Origin: a virus
Length of the DNA stretch: 20,233 bases
Virus record (IMG/VR): IMGVR_UViG_3300034101_004661
Coordinates: 1 to 20,233 of that record
Strand: one strand, 5' to 3'
In this document: piece after piece, positions 8,201-14,996 of the stretch
Numbering within the stretch: position 1 is the first letter of the stretch
How the letters are laid out: the number at the start of each line of letters is the position of its first letter
Notes under the pieces: model-generated
Databases searched by the model: none
Told to the model about the DNA's origin: nothing
Seen by the model: the letters and a program-made list of their open reading frames with translations, nothing else
Position numbers and translations under genes: made by a program

Positions 8201-10112
8201 TATAGTTAGATCCATTATGGAATAATGATTGAGTAGCAGAATAGCTTGGTGAAGCTTTAAATCTAAACTCAATACCATTAGGAGCTATATCACTATATCC
8301 TGTTCTAGATAAACTTTGAGATGTATAATTCCAAGGTATACTTACAGCGCTTGATCCTGATAGTTGTAAAGCATAAGTAAACCTATCATATTCATATTCA
8401 GAAGTAGATTCAGTTTTATCAACACCACCATATTCAATATAAGACATCACAGTTGGTGGAATACCAAATATAGTATTTAAGTATTGAATAAATCGAGTTG
8501 TACCTTTAGACTTAAGTAATAAAGGTAAGTTATGATATAAACGCTTATATATTCCTTTTTGTTGGTCTTGTCCTGATGTTTGATATCGAGAGGAAGTGAT
8601 TAATGTTTGATATGAACCTGTATTAGGTAAATAAGTACCATCAGGATTTACACCATACAAATATTGAAATACATCAGTACCATCTTCATCAGTGTATACA
8701 TTTATACCCATTGATTGAAGAGCATAATACACTAAATCTTTAGAAATACCTTGATCTAAAGCATTTCTAGACTTATATAAATCAGTTATTGCTTTAGTGT
8801 ATATCCAAACCTCATCAAACATAGTTCCTATAGAACCTATAAATTGAAATAATTCTTGATTACCAGAATTTTCATTTACATATGTTGGTAAAGCGTATAT
8901 TAAATAGTCTTGGTTTCTACTATCATAATCTGAGGATATAATAGATTGACTAGTATAGAAATTAAAAGCAGCTACAGATGATGTAGACGCATTTATATAA
9001 GGTTTAGTTGATGTTGTTTTAGGCCAAGCGTATGAACTAGATTCATAGTATAAGAATTTCTCATATCCATCAAATCCTTGTACAACACCATTTATTTTAA
9101 GTTGATAGTTTTGAGCGTCTAATTGAGATGTTGTATTACCACCTAAAGCCGCTGAAGCACTTGCAGCAGTGTAATCTTCAATTTGTGTTAATTTATATTT
9201 AAATCCATCTAATCTTTGTTGAGCAGAGGAAAAATGAACAAAGTTACCAAGATCTGTATAATCAACATTTATTTGAAACTGAGATGAGCTAATTAATCCT
9301 AATAATGATTGTAAATTAGAATTTATACTAGTTTTAGAATCAGTTAAACCAGTTAAATTATAATACTCAGTTGGATTTGATCTAACATTATCTAATTCAA
9401 GATCAAAGTTAGGTCCACGAAGTGTTGGGTATGTAATAGTTACAGGAGTTGGTCTTCTTGTAACTGTGAAAACTTGAGCGTCAGATATTTTATCAACAAC
9501 AGATAATGGTGTTAATAAACTAACTGTGAAAGGTAATGGGTTAAGTAGTTTAATTAATATACTAGATGGAGTTGTATTATCATCTAATGCTATATTTGTA
9601 GCAGGAAATAATACTCCATTTCCAACATTAATATAAAATTCTTTAAAATATCCTAATGATTGAAATTCATTTATAAATGATAAAGTACCTTCTCTTACAA
9701 CCTCATCAGAAACATTATTGGTTGATAATCTTATCTCAGTTCTATCTGAAGATATTTCTTTAATAAAAAATAACTTATTAGAAGTATTGATAATTTTAGG
9801 ACGGAGAATATTATAATTAACTGTGTAATCTCCACTACTAGCTCCAAGATTATCTAAATCTCTACTAGGATCAAATATTAATTCTTGAGTGTAACTACCA
9901 GAAGCATCAGCTGGGTAGTTTCCAGGAATATTATAGTTTCTAAAATCAGAAATTATATATAAAAGAGAGCCAGCAGGATTGAAGACATCCATTTCAACAA
10001 AGTCTCCACTCACACCAAATTTTCTAACTTGACTAATAGAACTAACTAATGATCCAGCTGATCCAGTTAATATATTATTATTACTATATATTCTTGTAAC
10101 GGTACTTACCAT
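5244..10112 (-). CDS. Giant baseplate/tail structural protein with gpI-like motif and LamG-like domain (1622 aa)
   Basis: This is the largest gene of the window, two nt after the 115-aa gene. The N-terminal part (about 1-240) is beta-rich (MVSTVTRIYSNNNILTGSAG). Residues about 520-560 carry YHNLPLLLKSKGTTRFIQYL, then FGIPPTVMSYIEYGG, a pattern like the conserved helix-turn segment of P2 gpI-type tail proteins that link baseplate and fibres. Residues about 610-790 look like a LamG/concanavalin-A-like lectin domain ending SGSIQEVRLWSNYLSESAF. A Gly/Thr-rich linker lies near 1417. The C-terminus ends in a helical segment (DIDAKMANIVSDLKSKIF). I noticed no cysteine. Its place after gp6 and its size suggest the role of gp7 or a baseplate-fibre adaptor, which is inference. 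The LamG-like part may bind cell-surface glycan. Confidence 0.8.
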   Translation of the reverse strand: MVSTVTRIYSNNNILTGSAGSLVSSISQVRKFGVSGDFVEMDVFNPAGSLLYIISDFRNYNIPGNYPADASGSYTQELIFDPSRDLDNLGASSGDYTVNYNILRPKIINTSNKLFFIKEISSDRTEIRLSTNNVSDEVVREGTLSFINEFQSLGYFKEFYINVGNGVLFPATNIALDDNTTPSSILIKLLNPLPFTVSLLTPLSVVDKISDAQVFTVTRRPTPVTITYPTLRGPNFDLELDNVRSNPTEYYNLTGLTDSKTSINSNLQSLLGLISSSQFQINVDYTDLGNFVHFSSAQQRLDGFKYKLTQIEDYTAASASAALGGNTTSQLDAQNYQLKINGVVQGFDGYEKFLYYESSSYAWPKTTSTKPYINASTSSVAAFNFYTSQSIISSDYDSRNQDYLIYALPTYVNENSGNQELFQFIGSIGTMFDEVWIYTKAITDLYKSRNALDQGISKDLVYYALQSMGINVYTDEDGTDVFQYLYGVNPDGTYLPNTGSYQTLITSSRYQTSGQDQQKGIYKRLYHNLPLLLKSKGTTRFIQYLNTIFGIPPTVMSYIEYGGVDKTESTSEYEYDRFTYALQLSGSSAVSIPWNYTSQSLSRTGYSDIAPNGIEFRFKASPSYSATQSLFHNGSNYNLHLLYTNTGSANSIYSGSVGKFGYLQFNLGSTSVTTPTVPVFMTGSTGENSWYSVLVQRTNPDLRIGDVSTSQTYNVYIKNNVWGEVGHVASASLTTTTQNSSWYTNGTTLAFGSGSYPFSGSIQEVRLWSNYLSESAFNSHVLNPESFEGNYTSSAYNDLTTRFTLGNNLYTYNHSITTTVASTAPNQTIQKWTASFSNFSNQNNYVSFVETYYADTPNSGYANPVTDKVRIVSNSLYGTQLLPNKSIELQPILPTSKDIHLLDAGLSPQDEINKDIIAQLGSTYTIDEFIGDPTGVGYDKLDTLRADYFKKYVNEFNYKDFIELISYFHNSLFRTLKDFTPARTNLASGIVIKPHLLERPSVKVINTRVTRHNNQSGSIDTLFITASNGGDYSQSLYEINYKTNLGPTTVTSDARDFFTGELPSSSIFIHDDFDIANFNPFAVGYNTILTSSYSQSIWNVEFNPLLNNVELNQTSSKRKALTVLENLTPITHSLQYQDFTDTYQRHIRPRYEGSTTTSTLYNVFSDGDTTFGKTAAINKNTRQFAFFSEIVASGSDLLSMPERSNVYIKYLIDETGSLTELTKRNYELLTEDQKYNLYQVQSIFKTEDTINIGLFDNQNPTKQQLLDGNKHIFAGGFKFSPVLWRRNDSAALTYNLVKSKLISVTTQQSGGSTIPPYLLGDFSYTLNSTIDPNTDFRLFQVTVRYIGAAPLVDNINVGVLIQYNYGGSSFNFAGFQVPINGQEGQTQNSVTYDTQKIGFVTVLTSGIGPITYQPGGGTGTGGTSTYNTFISSSFEAVDQGHFRVHVSQSNVLIAPKVMSEFYYGVVSGSYTSDGFYFNGVDGSSPTYGEADYPFILNPGDLIRLYNTGSSAQGFSILEEYEITSVHTPTSTNDSMSFSLNKNINLGTIQSFSANNLTGSIKRYIISRKIPDETNIVIDYQKRDGQTSAGVVKNTNLASDIDAKMANIVSDLKSKIFSTVLIP

Positions 10113-10114
10113 AA

Positions 10115-10462
10115 TTAAATTTCTTCTATTTCACCAGGATTAAGCCCAGTAACTTGTAAAATTTGATTTTTTAATTCCACATTTTCTTGTCTTAAATAGT
10201 CAATTTCACTTTGTAAATCTTCTATAGACACTCCTAAATACTCTAAACTTCTAGTAGCTAAACCTAAATGAGACTCATCTGAACCTGATGGAGGAATATC
10301 AAAAAATAAAGTATTATATTGATTAAAAAATTCATTAACAGTTAAATCAGGTGTGTCTTCAGTTTGAGTTGTTTGAGGAACTAACTGATTGAAATTATTG
10401 TTAATAACATTATTAATGTTACTACTATAAATAGTTTTTGTTAATTGTACTAATTCAGCCAT
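10115..10462 (-). CDS. Small coiled-coil virion-cluster protein (115 aa)
   Basis: The protein is Asn/Gln-rich at the N-terminus (MAELVQLTKTIYSSNINNV). It has a predicted coiled coil at about 76-104 with hydrophobic residues at heptad spacing (IEDLQSEIDYLRQENVELKN) and an acidic tail. Its ATG overlaps the stop of the upstream 364-aa gene by one base (TAATG), which suggests translational coupling. The next gene starts 2 nt after its stop. Position and size suggest a trimerising or assembly partner of the neighbouring baseplate proteins; the function is not recognised. Confidence 0.7.
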   Translation of the reverse strand: MAELVQLTKTIYSSNINNVINNNFNQLVPQTTQTEDTPDLTVNEFFNQYNTLFFDIPPSGSDESHLGLATRSLEYLGVSIEDLQSEIDYLRQENVELKNQILQVTGLNPGEIEEI

Positions 10463-11556
10463 TACTCAACAGTTTGTAAAACTTTAAAATAAAAATCATC
10501 ATCATAAATGTAAGTACCACCATCAATTTGTGATTTGATTTGTACTTTATAATAACGATCAGGTTCTAATCCATTCATATACATCATAAAGAAACTACTT
10601 GTAGCATCAGCACTTAATTTAGTGGCTGAAGCATCAAAGTCAATTACTTTTAGATTTGATTGTAAGTCAATAACAGAGTAGTAAGATGTCTCAGGTAATA
10701 TTTTATTGTATATTTGTAAAGAACTAGTTACAAACGTTCTAGCGGGGTATCTTTCTTTAGCGTATACTCTTAACTTAACATACTCACTGTCATAATAAGT
10801 GTTTTTATTGTTTGATAATGATACTAATATGTTATTATTACTTACAACAGTACTTGAACCGGGACTGAATGTACTATCATTCCATTTAAACTCCAAATAA
10901 GGTGGATAAATAGTGTTAGTATCTCTTGAGAAGAAATTAAATGTGTATTGATAATTAACATCAAATTCAATTGAACCTGTGTTACGAATAATAAATCCAT
11001 TGTTAGGAATTACACTAGCAGTCCAAGCGGCTACTATTGGTGTCACATCAACATTAATATCTTTAGTTGAAAAGTAATTAAATGTTTGTGAAGCAGAATA
11101 AGCTGTATACCAAGCTGCACCTCCTTGATTACCTGTGAAATAATATGAAGCTACACCAGCTGGTAAACTAGTTACAGCCCAAGCATTTGTTTGGTTTGAG
11201 CTTCTATATTGCCAACTACATCCATCATCTGTCTCAGGAACATTGTTAAAACGTCCTGTACCCATATCCCAACTTTGGTATATTGGGTTAATATCAATAT
11301 TAAAATTGGTTGGTATTCCATCAACATGAGCATTATATAACTTTAAAGAGGCAGTGTAATTAACGCCTGATTTAGATATAACATCAGCTATATCAGTATT
11401 ATCAAATTTAATTAATATACGACTTGTTGATGAAGATGCAAATAGGTTAGGCGCGTTTTTAGATAAATCTAAAACAGCGTCTAACCCTGCATTCAGAGTA
11501 TTATAGTCTGTATAAATTGTTGTGTCCTGTGAAGGAAATATTTTGTAAACACCCAT
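10462..11556 (-). CDS. DNRLRE/CBM96-like beta-sandwich structural protein (364 aa)
   Basis: Residues about 3-215 fit the DNRLRE/CBM96-like pattern: KIFPSQDTTIYTDYNTLNAG at the start, then ILIKFDNTDI, a SLKLYNAH strand, IYQSWDMGTGRF, a DINVDVTPIVAAW block and NGFIIRNTGSIEF. That fold is common in carbohydrate-binding and surface proteins. The remaining 150 residues are beta-rich, with no catalytic motif. The gene lies between the GH19 gene and the coiled-coil gene and starts after a 45-nt gap, the largest of the window, which contains the ATATTTATA motif. T4 gp8 (334 aa) is similar in size, but I see no sequence reason to equate them. Likely role: baseplate component that may contact glycans. 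Confidence 0.75.
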   Translation of the reverse strand: MGVYKIFPSQDTTIYTDYNTLNAGLDAVLDLSKNAPNLFASSSTSRILIKFDNTDIADVISKSGVNYTASLKLYNAHVDGIPTNFNIDINPIYQSWDMGTGRFNNVPETDDGCSWQYRSSNQTNAWAVTSLPAGVASYYFTGNQGGAAWYTAYSASQTFNYFSTKDINVDVTPIVAAWTASVIPNNGFIIRNTGSIEFDVNYQYTFNFFSRDTNTIYPPYLEFKWNDSTFSPGSSTVVSNNNILVSLSNNKNTYYDSEYVKLRVYAKERYPARTFVTSSLQIYNKILPETSYYSVIDLQSNLKVIDFDASATKLSADATSSFFMMYMNGLEPDRYYKVQIKSQIDGGTYIYDDDFYFKVLQTVE

Positions 11557-11576
11557 TTATATTAGTATTATTCTAG

Positions 11577-11584
11577 TATAAATA
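11577..11584 (-). promoter_or_regulatory. TATTTATA leader motif in the largest gap of the window
   Basis: The 45-nt gap between the GH19 gene and the 364-aa gene reads, on the coding strand, CCCATATTTATACTAGAATA, then ATACTAATATAAATGGG across the start. The TATTTATA core ends 20 nt before the ATG, a plausible distance for a promoter with a short leader. No stable hairpin is seen in the gap. Confidence 0.4.
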
Positions 11585-11601
11585 TGGGATAATTACAGAG
11601 A

Positions 11602-12201
11602 TTAAGCTAGTAAGTGATGATACTCTTTAAAGTGTTTAATACGATCAGCTAAACCAATAGTACCACCATTAACACGTTTTGTAATTTTAGTTACAACTGC
11701 GTCAGTAGCGCCTTCATCAGCTATCTTATGTAAACCATTCTTATTAAAAAACCAAGCAGCTGATAATAAAGCATATTTGTCTGCTACTGATGTTGGATCT
11801 TTAGTTAAGTCTTCATTAATAGATTTACCAAATGCTGTGTAGTTATCTTTACCTGTTAATTGAATATAACCACGGCCACAGAATTTAGCGCCATCACCTG
11901 ATGCTTCAGGACCATTACCCATTCTATTACCATATACTTTATTGGCAATTTTTTCTGGTTGTCTAGCGTAAGCAGCAGCTGATGCTTCAGTTGGGAAATA
12001 TTTTTTGAAAGTGCCTGTTAAACCCTTAGCACTATAGTTTAAGTTTTCTTTAGTTAGTCTAAATCCACCTGATTCATGACCACATTGAGCTAAAAAGTGA
12101 GCTAAACGTAGTGGAGTATTGATTTGGAATTTTTCCATTACTCCTGGGATTTGGCTAATTACTTTGTCTGGGATGTGTCCTTTTAATTTGTCTAGGTTCA
12201 T
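11602..12201 (-). CDS. GH19 chitinase-like peptidoglycan hydrolase (199 aa)
   Basis: This is a single GH19 domain spanning nearly the whole protein. AQCGHESGGFRLTKENLNYS holds the two candidate catalytic acids, Glu43 and Glu52. It is followed by YARQPEKIANKVYGNRMGNG, GDGAKFCGRGYIQLTGKDNY and the C-terminal TKRVNGGTIGLADR segment, all typical of bacterial and phage GH19 endolysins. Members cleave beta-1,4 bonds in chitin or peptidoglycan; in a phage the likely substrate is peptidoglycan. There is no signal peptide or membrane anchor. The gene lies 10 nt after gp6, inside the baseplate operon. It could be the lysis endolysin made late, or a tail-associated muramidase used at entry; no holin is visible in the window. 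Confidence 0.92.
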   Translation of the reverse strand: MNLDKLKGHIPDKVISQIPGVMEKFQINTPLRLAHFLAQCGHESGGFRLTKENLNYSAKGLTGTFKKYFPTEASAAAYARQPEKIANKVYGNRMGNGPEASGDGAKFCGRGYIQLTGKDNYTAFGKSINEDLTKDPTSVADKYALLSAAWFFNKNGLHKIADEGATDAVVTKITKRVNGGTIGLADRIKHFKEYHHLLA

Positions 12202-12211
12202 ATTTTAATTT

Positions 12212-14083
12212 TTAGTAAGTTACTACTTTACCATAAATATCAGTGTCAGGGAATCTTACTTCAAAAATCATTGGATCAAGAGATGGATAAACAACACCTT
12301 GCTTTGTAGCGGCTTTAATATCATATGAGTATAAAGAGTAGTTACCACCCGCTAAGTTTACAACATCTACTTTAACAACTGATTGAACTCCCATTACAGC
12401 ACCGATTAAATTATAAATGTTTGAATAAATAATTGGTTGATTGATTTGCCATTTAGAAATATCAAAATAGTCTTTAACAGCAGCTATAGCTCTGGTTAAT
12501 ACTTCTTGAGAGTTATAAGCTGGAGATGTTGTTATATCAAATGATACTTTTATATTAGCATAATAAGCATCCTTAATTAAAATAGCATCACTAGCCATTT
12601 TATGATACGCTAAATATGTTTTTAAATTTTGTTTAATAGCATTAGATGCTCTAGTCATTTTATTATCTAAATCAGTTGATAAAATATAAATAGATAAAGC
12701 TAATGGATTATTAGTTACAAAATTTTGTCTATCAGTATCATTAGCTACTAAATAATCTTGTGTTACATAAGCTTTACTTATATAACCAAATTTAGCAGGC
12801 ATTGAAAGTGTTCTAACTAAATAGTCAGCTTTAGTAACATTTCTATTTTGAGTAGGGAAGTTAGCTAAAGCTTGTAAACGAATCTGTTCTGTTGATTCAC
12901 CAGGTCCACCACCAGCTGATGGTTGTGAGTTATTAAATCTAATAGAATTTCTTAAACTAGTAATTAAATTAGCATCTAAATTGTAAGAGTCAATAAATGA
13001 AGTTACTATTGAATTTATATTAATATCATCAGATGGTAAGTTAGCTGTTATACCTCCTCCAGTAACATATTCAACAACTAATGTTGTGTTAGCTGGGGCT
13101 ATACCATATTCATTTGTGTATAAGAAATTTGATGGATCATAAGCTTGATTTAGCTTACTAATTCCATCTACTAAACCTAAACCTACATTATCTGGATTTG
13201 GAATAATAGTTTCATCAGGTACTGATGTTACTCCACTACCAAATTCTAAAGTTAAATTATTATCATCATCAAAACGAGATACAAAACGTCTTGGTACTCG
13301 TTTTAAACGTAACATAAAACGAGCATTATCATTTTCATCAGCATAATTAGGCTCATTAGACGCTATGTTCAATGTTTCGTCAAATACTGTATCTTGAGCT
13401 AAATAAGGTACTTCATACCACTGATTATTATCACTATCTGTTACACTTAATATTTGAATTATATCAGGGTCAGATATAGTTACAGTTGAAAATTGTTGAG
13501 GATTACCAAATGTAAAATCTGTTGTTTTAATAGTACCTGAATATGCTTTTACTTGTTTTTTAAGTAAGTAAAATTGTGGATTACCACTTCCATCATATTG
13601 ATATATAGTGATTGTTGTTGGATCAAATGAAGATGAGAATCCAAAATCAACTAAATCCTCAGTTATAAAAGTTACACTTGGATTTGATGTTGATTGTATA
13701 GTTGAGTTTTGAGCTATTTTAAAAGCATATCTCCAGTCAGGGCTATAAGTTGGAGCGCCAATACTTGGTACCTGTTGATACACATCTAACATAACACTAG
13801 ATGCTGTTGTTATTTTAGGTCTATACCCTAAAGCATAAGCTAAAGCAATTATATTTTTTCTCTCTTGAGCGTATAATAATAATGTTTCTTGTAATTGAGT
13901 ATCAGTATAAAATGATAAAACGTCACCAATATAAGCGGCCATCTCCATAAACATATTACCTGGAGATGATGGACTGAAGTCCATATAAGTATTTTGGAAA
14001 TATGTTCTAGCGTAGTTAATAAGATCTTGTCGCAACGTAGCGAAATCTTTATTATAATATTTTATATCTGGTTGGTTTGCCAT
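12212..14083 (-). CDS. Baseplate wedge protein gp6-like (baseplate J family)
   Basis: The start MANQPDIKYYNKDFATLRQD, followed by YARTYFQNTYMDFSPSSPGN and the MFMEMAAYIGDVLSFYTDTQ segment, is the hallmark of T4 gp6/baseplate-J-like wedge proteins. VTKADYLVRTLSMPAKFGYI in the C-terminal half and the ITTSPAYNSQEVLTRAIAAV region also match the family. Length (623 aa) is close to T4 gp6 (660 aa). In T4, gp6 dimers link neighbouring wedges into the ring around the hub and undergo the main rearrangement at contraction. The start at 14083 lies 1 nt after the gp25 stop (TAA-A-ATG), preserving the gp25-gp6 adjacency. Confidence 0.93.
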   Translation of the reverse strand: MANQPDIKYYNKDFATLRQDLINYARTYFQNTYMDFSPSSPGNMFMEMAAYIGDVLSFYTDTQLQETLLLYAQERKNIIALAYALGYRPKITTASSVMLDVYQQVPSIGAPTYSPDWRYAFKIAQNSTIQSTSNPSVTFITEDLVDFGFSSSFDPTTITIYQYDGSGNPQFYLLKKQVKAYSGTIKTTDFTFGNPQQFSTVTISDPDIIQILSVTDSDNNQWYEVPYLAQDTVFDETLNIASNEPNYADENDNARFMLRLKRVPRRFVSRFDDDNNLTLEFGSGVTSVPDETIIPNPDNVGLGLVDGISKLNQAYDPSNFLYTNEYGIAPANTTLVVEYVTGGGITANLPSDDININSIVTSFIDSYNLDANLITSLRNSIRFNNSQPSAGGGPGESTEQIRLQALANFPTQNRNVTKADYLVRTLSMPAKFGYISKAYVTQDYLVANDTDRQNFVTNNPLALSIYILSTDLDNKMTRASNAIKQNLKTYLAYHKMASDAILIKDAYYANIKVSFDITTSPAYNSQEVLTRAIAAVKDYFDISKWQINQPIIYSNIYNLIGAVMGVQSVVKVDVVNLAGGNYSLYSYDIKAATKQGVVYPSLDPMIFEVRFPDTDIYGKVVTY

Positions 14084-14084
14084 T

Positions 14085-14519
14085 TTATCTAATTAAATTA
14101 ATAAGTCCTCTTGTCTCAACATTAACAACAACTTGTTGGTTTTGTTGATTAAGTTGATAATTTATAGCTATGTTCACTAAATTATTGTTTGGGTCTCTTC
14201 TAATGATTATAGACTGTAAAATAATATTAGGAACATAAATTAATATTTCATCCTCTAGTCTAGCAGCTATATCATCAAATGTTGAATCATCATTAGCCTC
14301 AAATATAGCTCGTCTAATATCTCCTCCAAAATTAGGGTCATATAAACGTTCACCCTTGTTAGTTAAAACATAATTAATCAAATTAGATTTAATTTGATCT
14401 TTAGTTGTTATTGTTGAGTTAAAAACACTAGTGTTATTACTGTATAAAACACTAATACCAATACCTTTTGGTTGTCCAAAGTCTTGAGGGTTAAGTCTAT
14501 ATATTTGTCTAATTGCCAT
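14085..14519 (-). CDS. Baseplate wedge protein gp25-like (GPW/gp25 family)
   Basis: The GPW/gp25 signature is clear: YVLTNKGERLYDPNFGGDIR followed by RAIFEANDDST, then IAARLEDEILIYVPNI and a beta-rich end (INYQLNQQNQQVVVNVET). Length 144 aa is typical (T4 gp25 is 132 aa). In T4 this protein connects the wedge to the sheath-initiating core; homologues occur in type VI secretion (TssE). Despite old annotations of lysozyme activity for the family, no catalytic residues are evident. Its ATG overlaps the upstream stop by one base (TAATG), and gp6 follows 1 nt after its own stop, so all three are probably co-translated. Confidence 0.94.
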   Translation of the reverse strand: MAIRQIYRLNPQDFGQPKGIGISVLYSNNTSVFNSTITTKDQIKSNLINYVLTNKGERLYDPNFGGDIRRAIFEANDDSTFDDIAARLEDEILIYVPNIILQSIIIRRDPNNNLVNIAINYQLNQQNQQVVVNVETRGLINLIR

Positions 14520-14980
14520 TAGAGTTTTCCGTCTTGTTTCATTTTATTCATTAACGCGCTAAAATCAGGTACTACATCAATTTTAACAGCATTTATATCT
14601 CCTGCTGGTCTAGTACTAGATAGCATTTGGTCTACACTATTTACTACTTGTACTTCATTCATCATTGGTCTACCAAAACCTTGAGCCATTGATGAATCCA
14701 TAGTGCCTAATGATTGCCAATCACTAGCATGTTTAGTTTCATTTAATATCTCATTTAAGATATTATTATTAGTAAACGCGGTAGGTTTAATAGGCTGTGT
14801 AGGTTTGGCAGGTTTTATAGATTCAACCATGGAATTTTTTACTGTGGTTTGTCTGGCCTCTGCCACCACTGGCTTGGGTTCCGGTGCCTCAAGCAATATT
14901 CCAAGCTCTTCTCTTACAACAGCTTGTACTTCTTCGCGTATAACCTTGCGTAATAATTTTACAAATGTATCAGCTTTCAT
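14519..14980 (-). CDS. Small helical/disordered virion-cluster protein (153 aa)
   Basis: I choose the ATG at 14980, giving MKADTFVKLLRKVIREEVQA; such amphipathic openings are common in small T4-like structural proteins. An upstream in-frame ATG at 15037 would overlap the 407-aa gene by 41 nt and adds only a poorly convincing peptide. The helical N-terminus (about 1-30) is followed by a low-complexity Pro/Lys/Thr stretch (KPAKPTQPIKPTAF-like) and a C-terminal part ending DFSALMNKMKQDGKL. The chosen start is preceded 3 nt away by the ATATTTATA motif. It sits just upstream of gp25, with a TAATG junction. Function not recognised; a baseplate assembly or connector role is a guess from context. Confidence 0.65.
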   Translation of the reverse strand: MKADTFVKLLRKVIREEVQAVVREELGILLEAPEPKPVVAEARQTTVKNSMVESIKPAKPTQPIKPTAFTNNNILNEILNETKHASDWQSLGTMDSSMAQGFGRPMMNEVQVVNSVDQMLSSTRPAGDINAVKIDVVPDFSALMNKMKQDGKL

Positions 14981-14983
14981 GTC

Positions 14984-14991
14984 TATAAATA
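14984..14991 (-). promoter_or_regulatory. TATTTATA leader motif before the 153-aa gene
   Basis: The 16-nt gap between the 407-aa stop and the ATG at 14980 reads AAAATATTTATAGAC on the coding strand, so the motif ends only 3 nt before the start. A promoter -10 element here would give an almost leaderless message. The position therefore argues equally for a translation-related A/T-rich leader. Confidence 0.3.
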
Positions 14992-14996
14992 TTTTA

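Noticed and set aside
7987-8205. Plus-strand open frame of 72 codons inside the giant gene
   Set aside because: Antisense to the LamG-like region of the 1622-aa protein; no leader or family signature.
11557-11601. Rho-independent terminator in the largest gap
   Set aside because: The 45-nt gap is A/T-rich but I could find no GC-rich stem followed by a T-run on the coding strand.
14085-14519. Annotating the gp25-like protein as a lysozyme
   Set aside because: The family was once described as lysozyme-like, but no catalytic glutamate motif is visible and its established role is structural.
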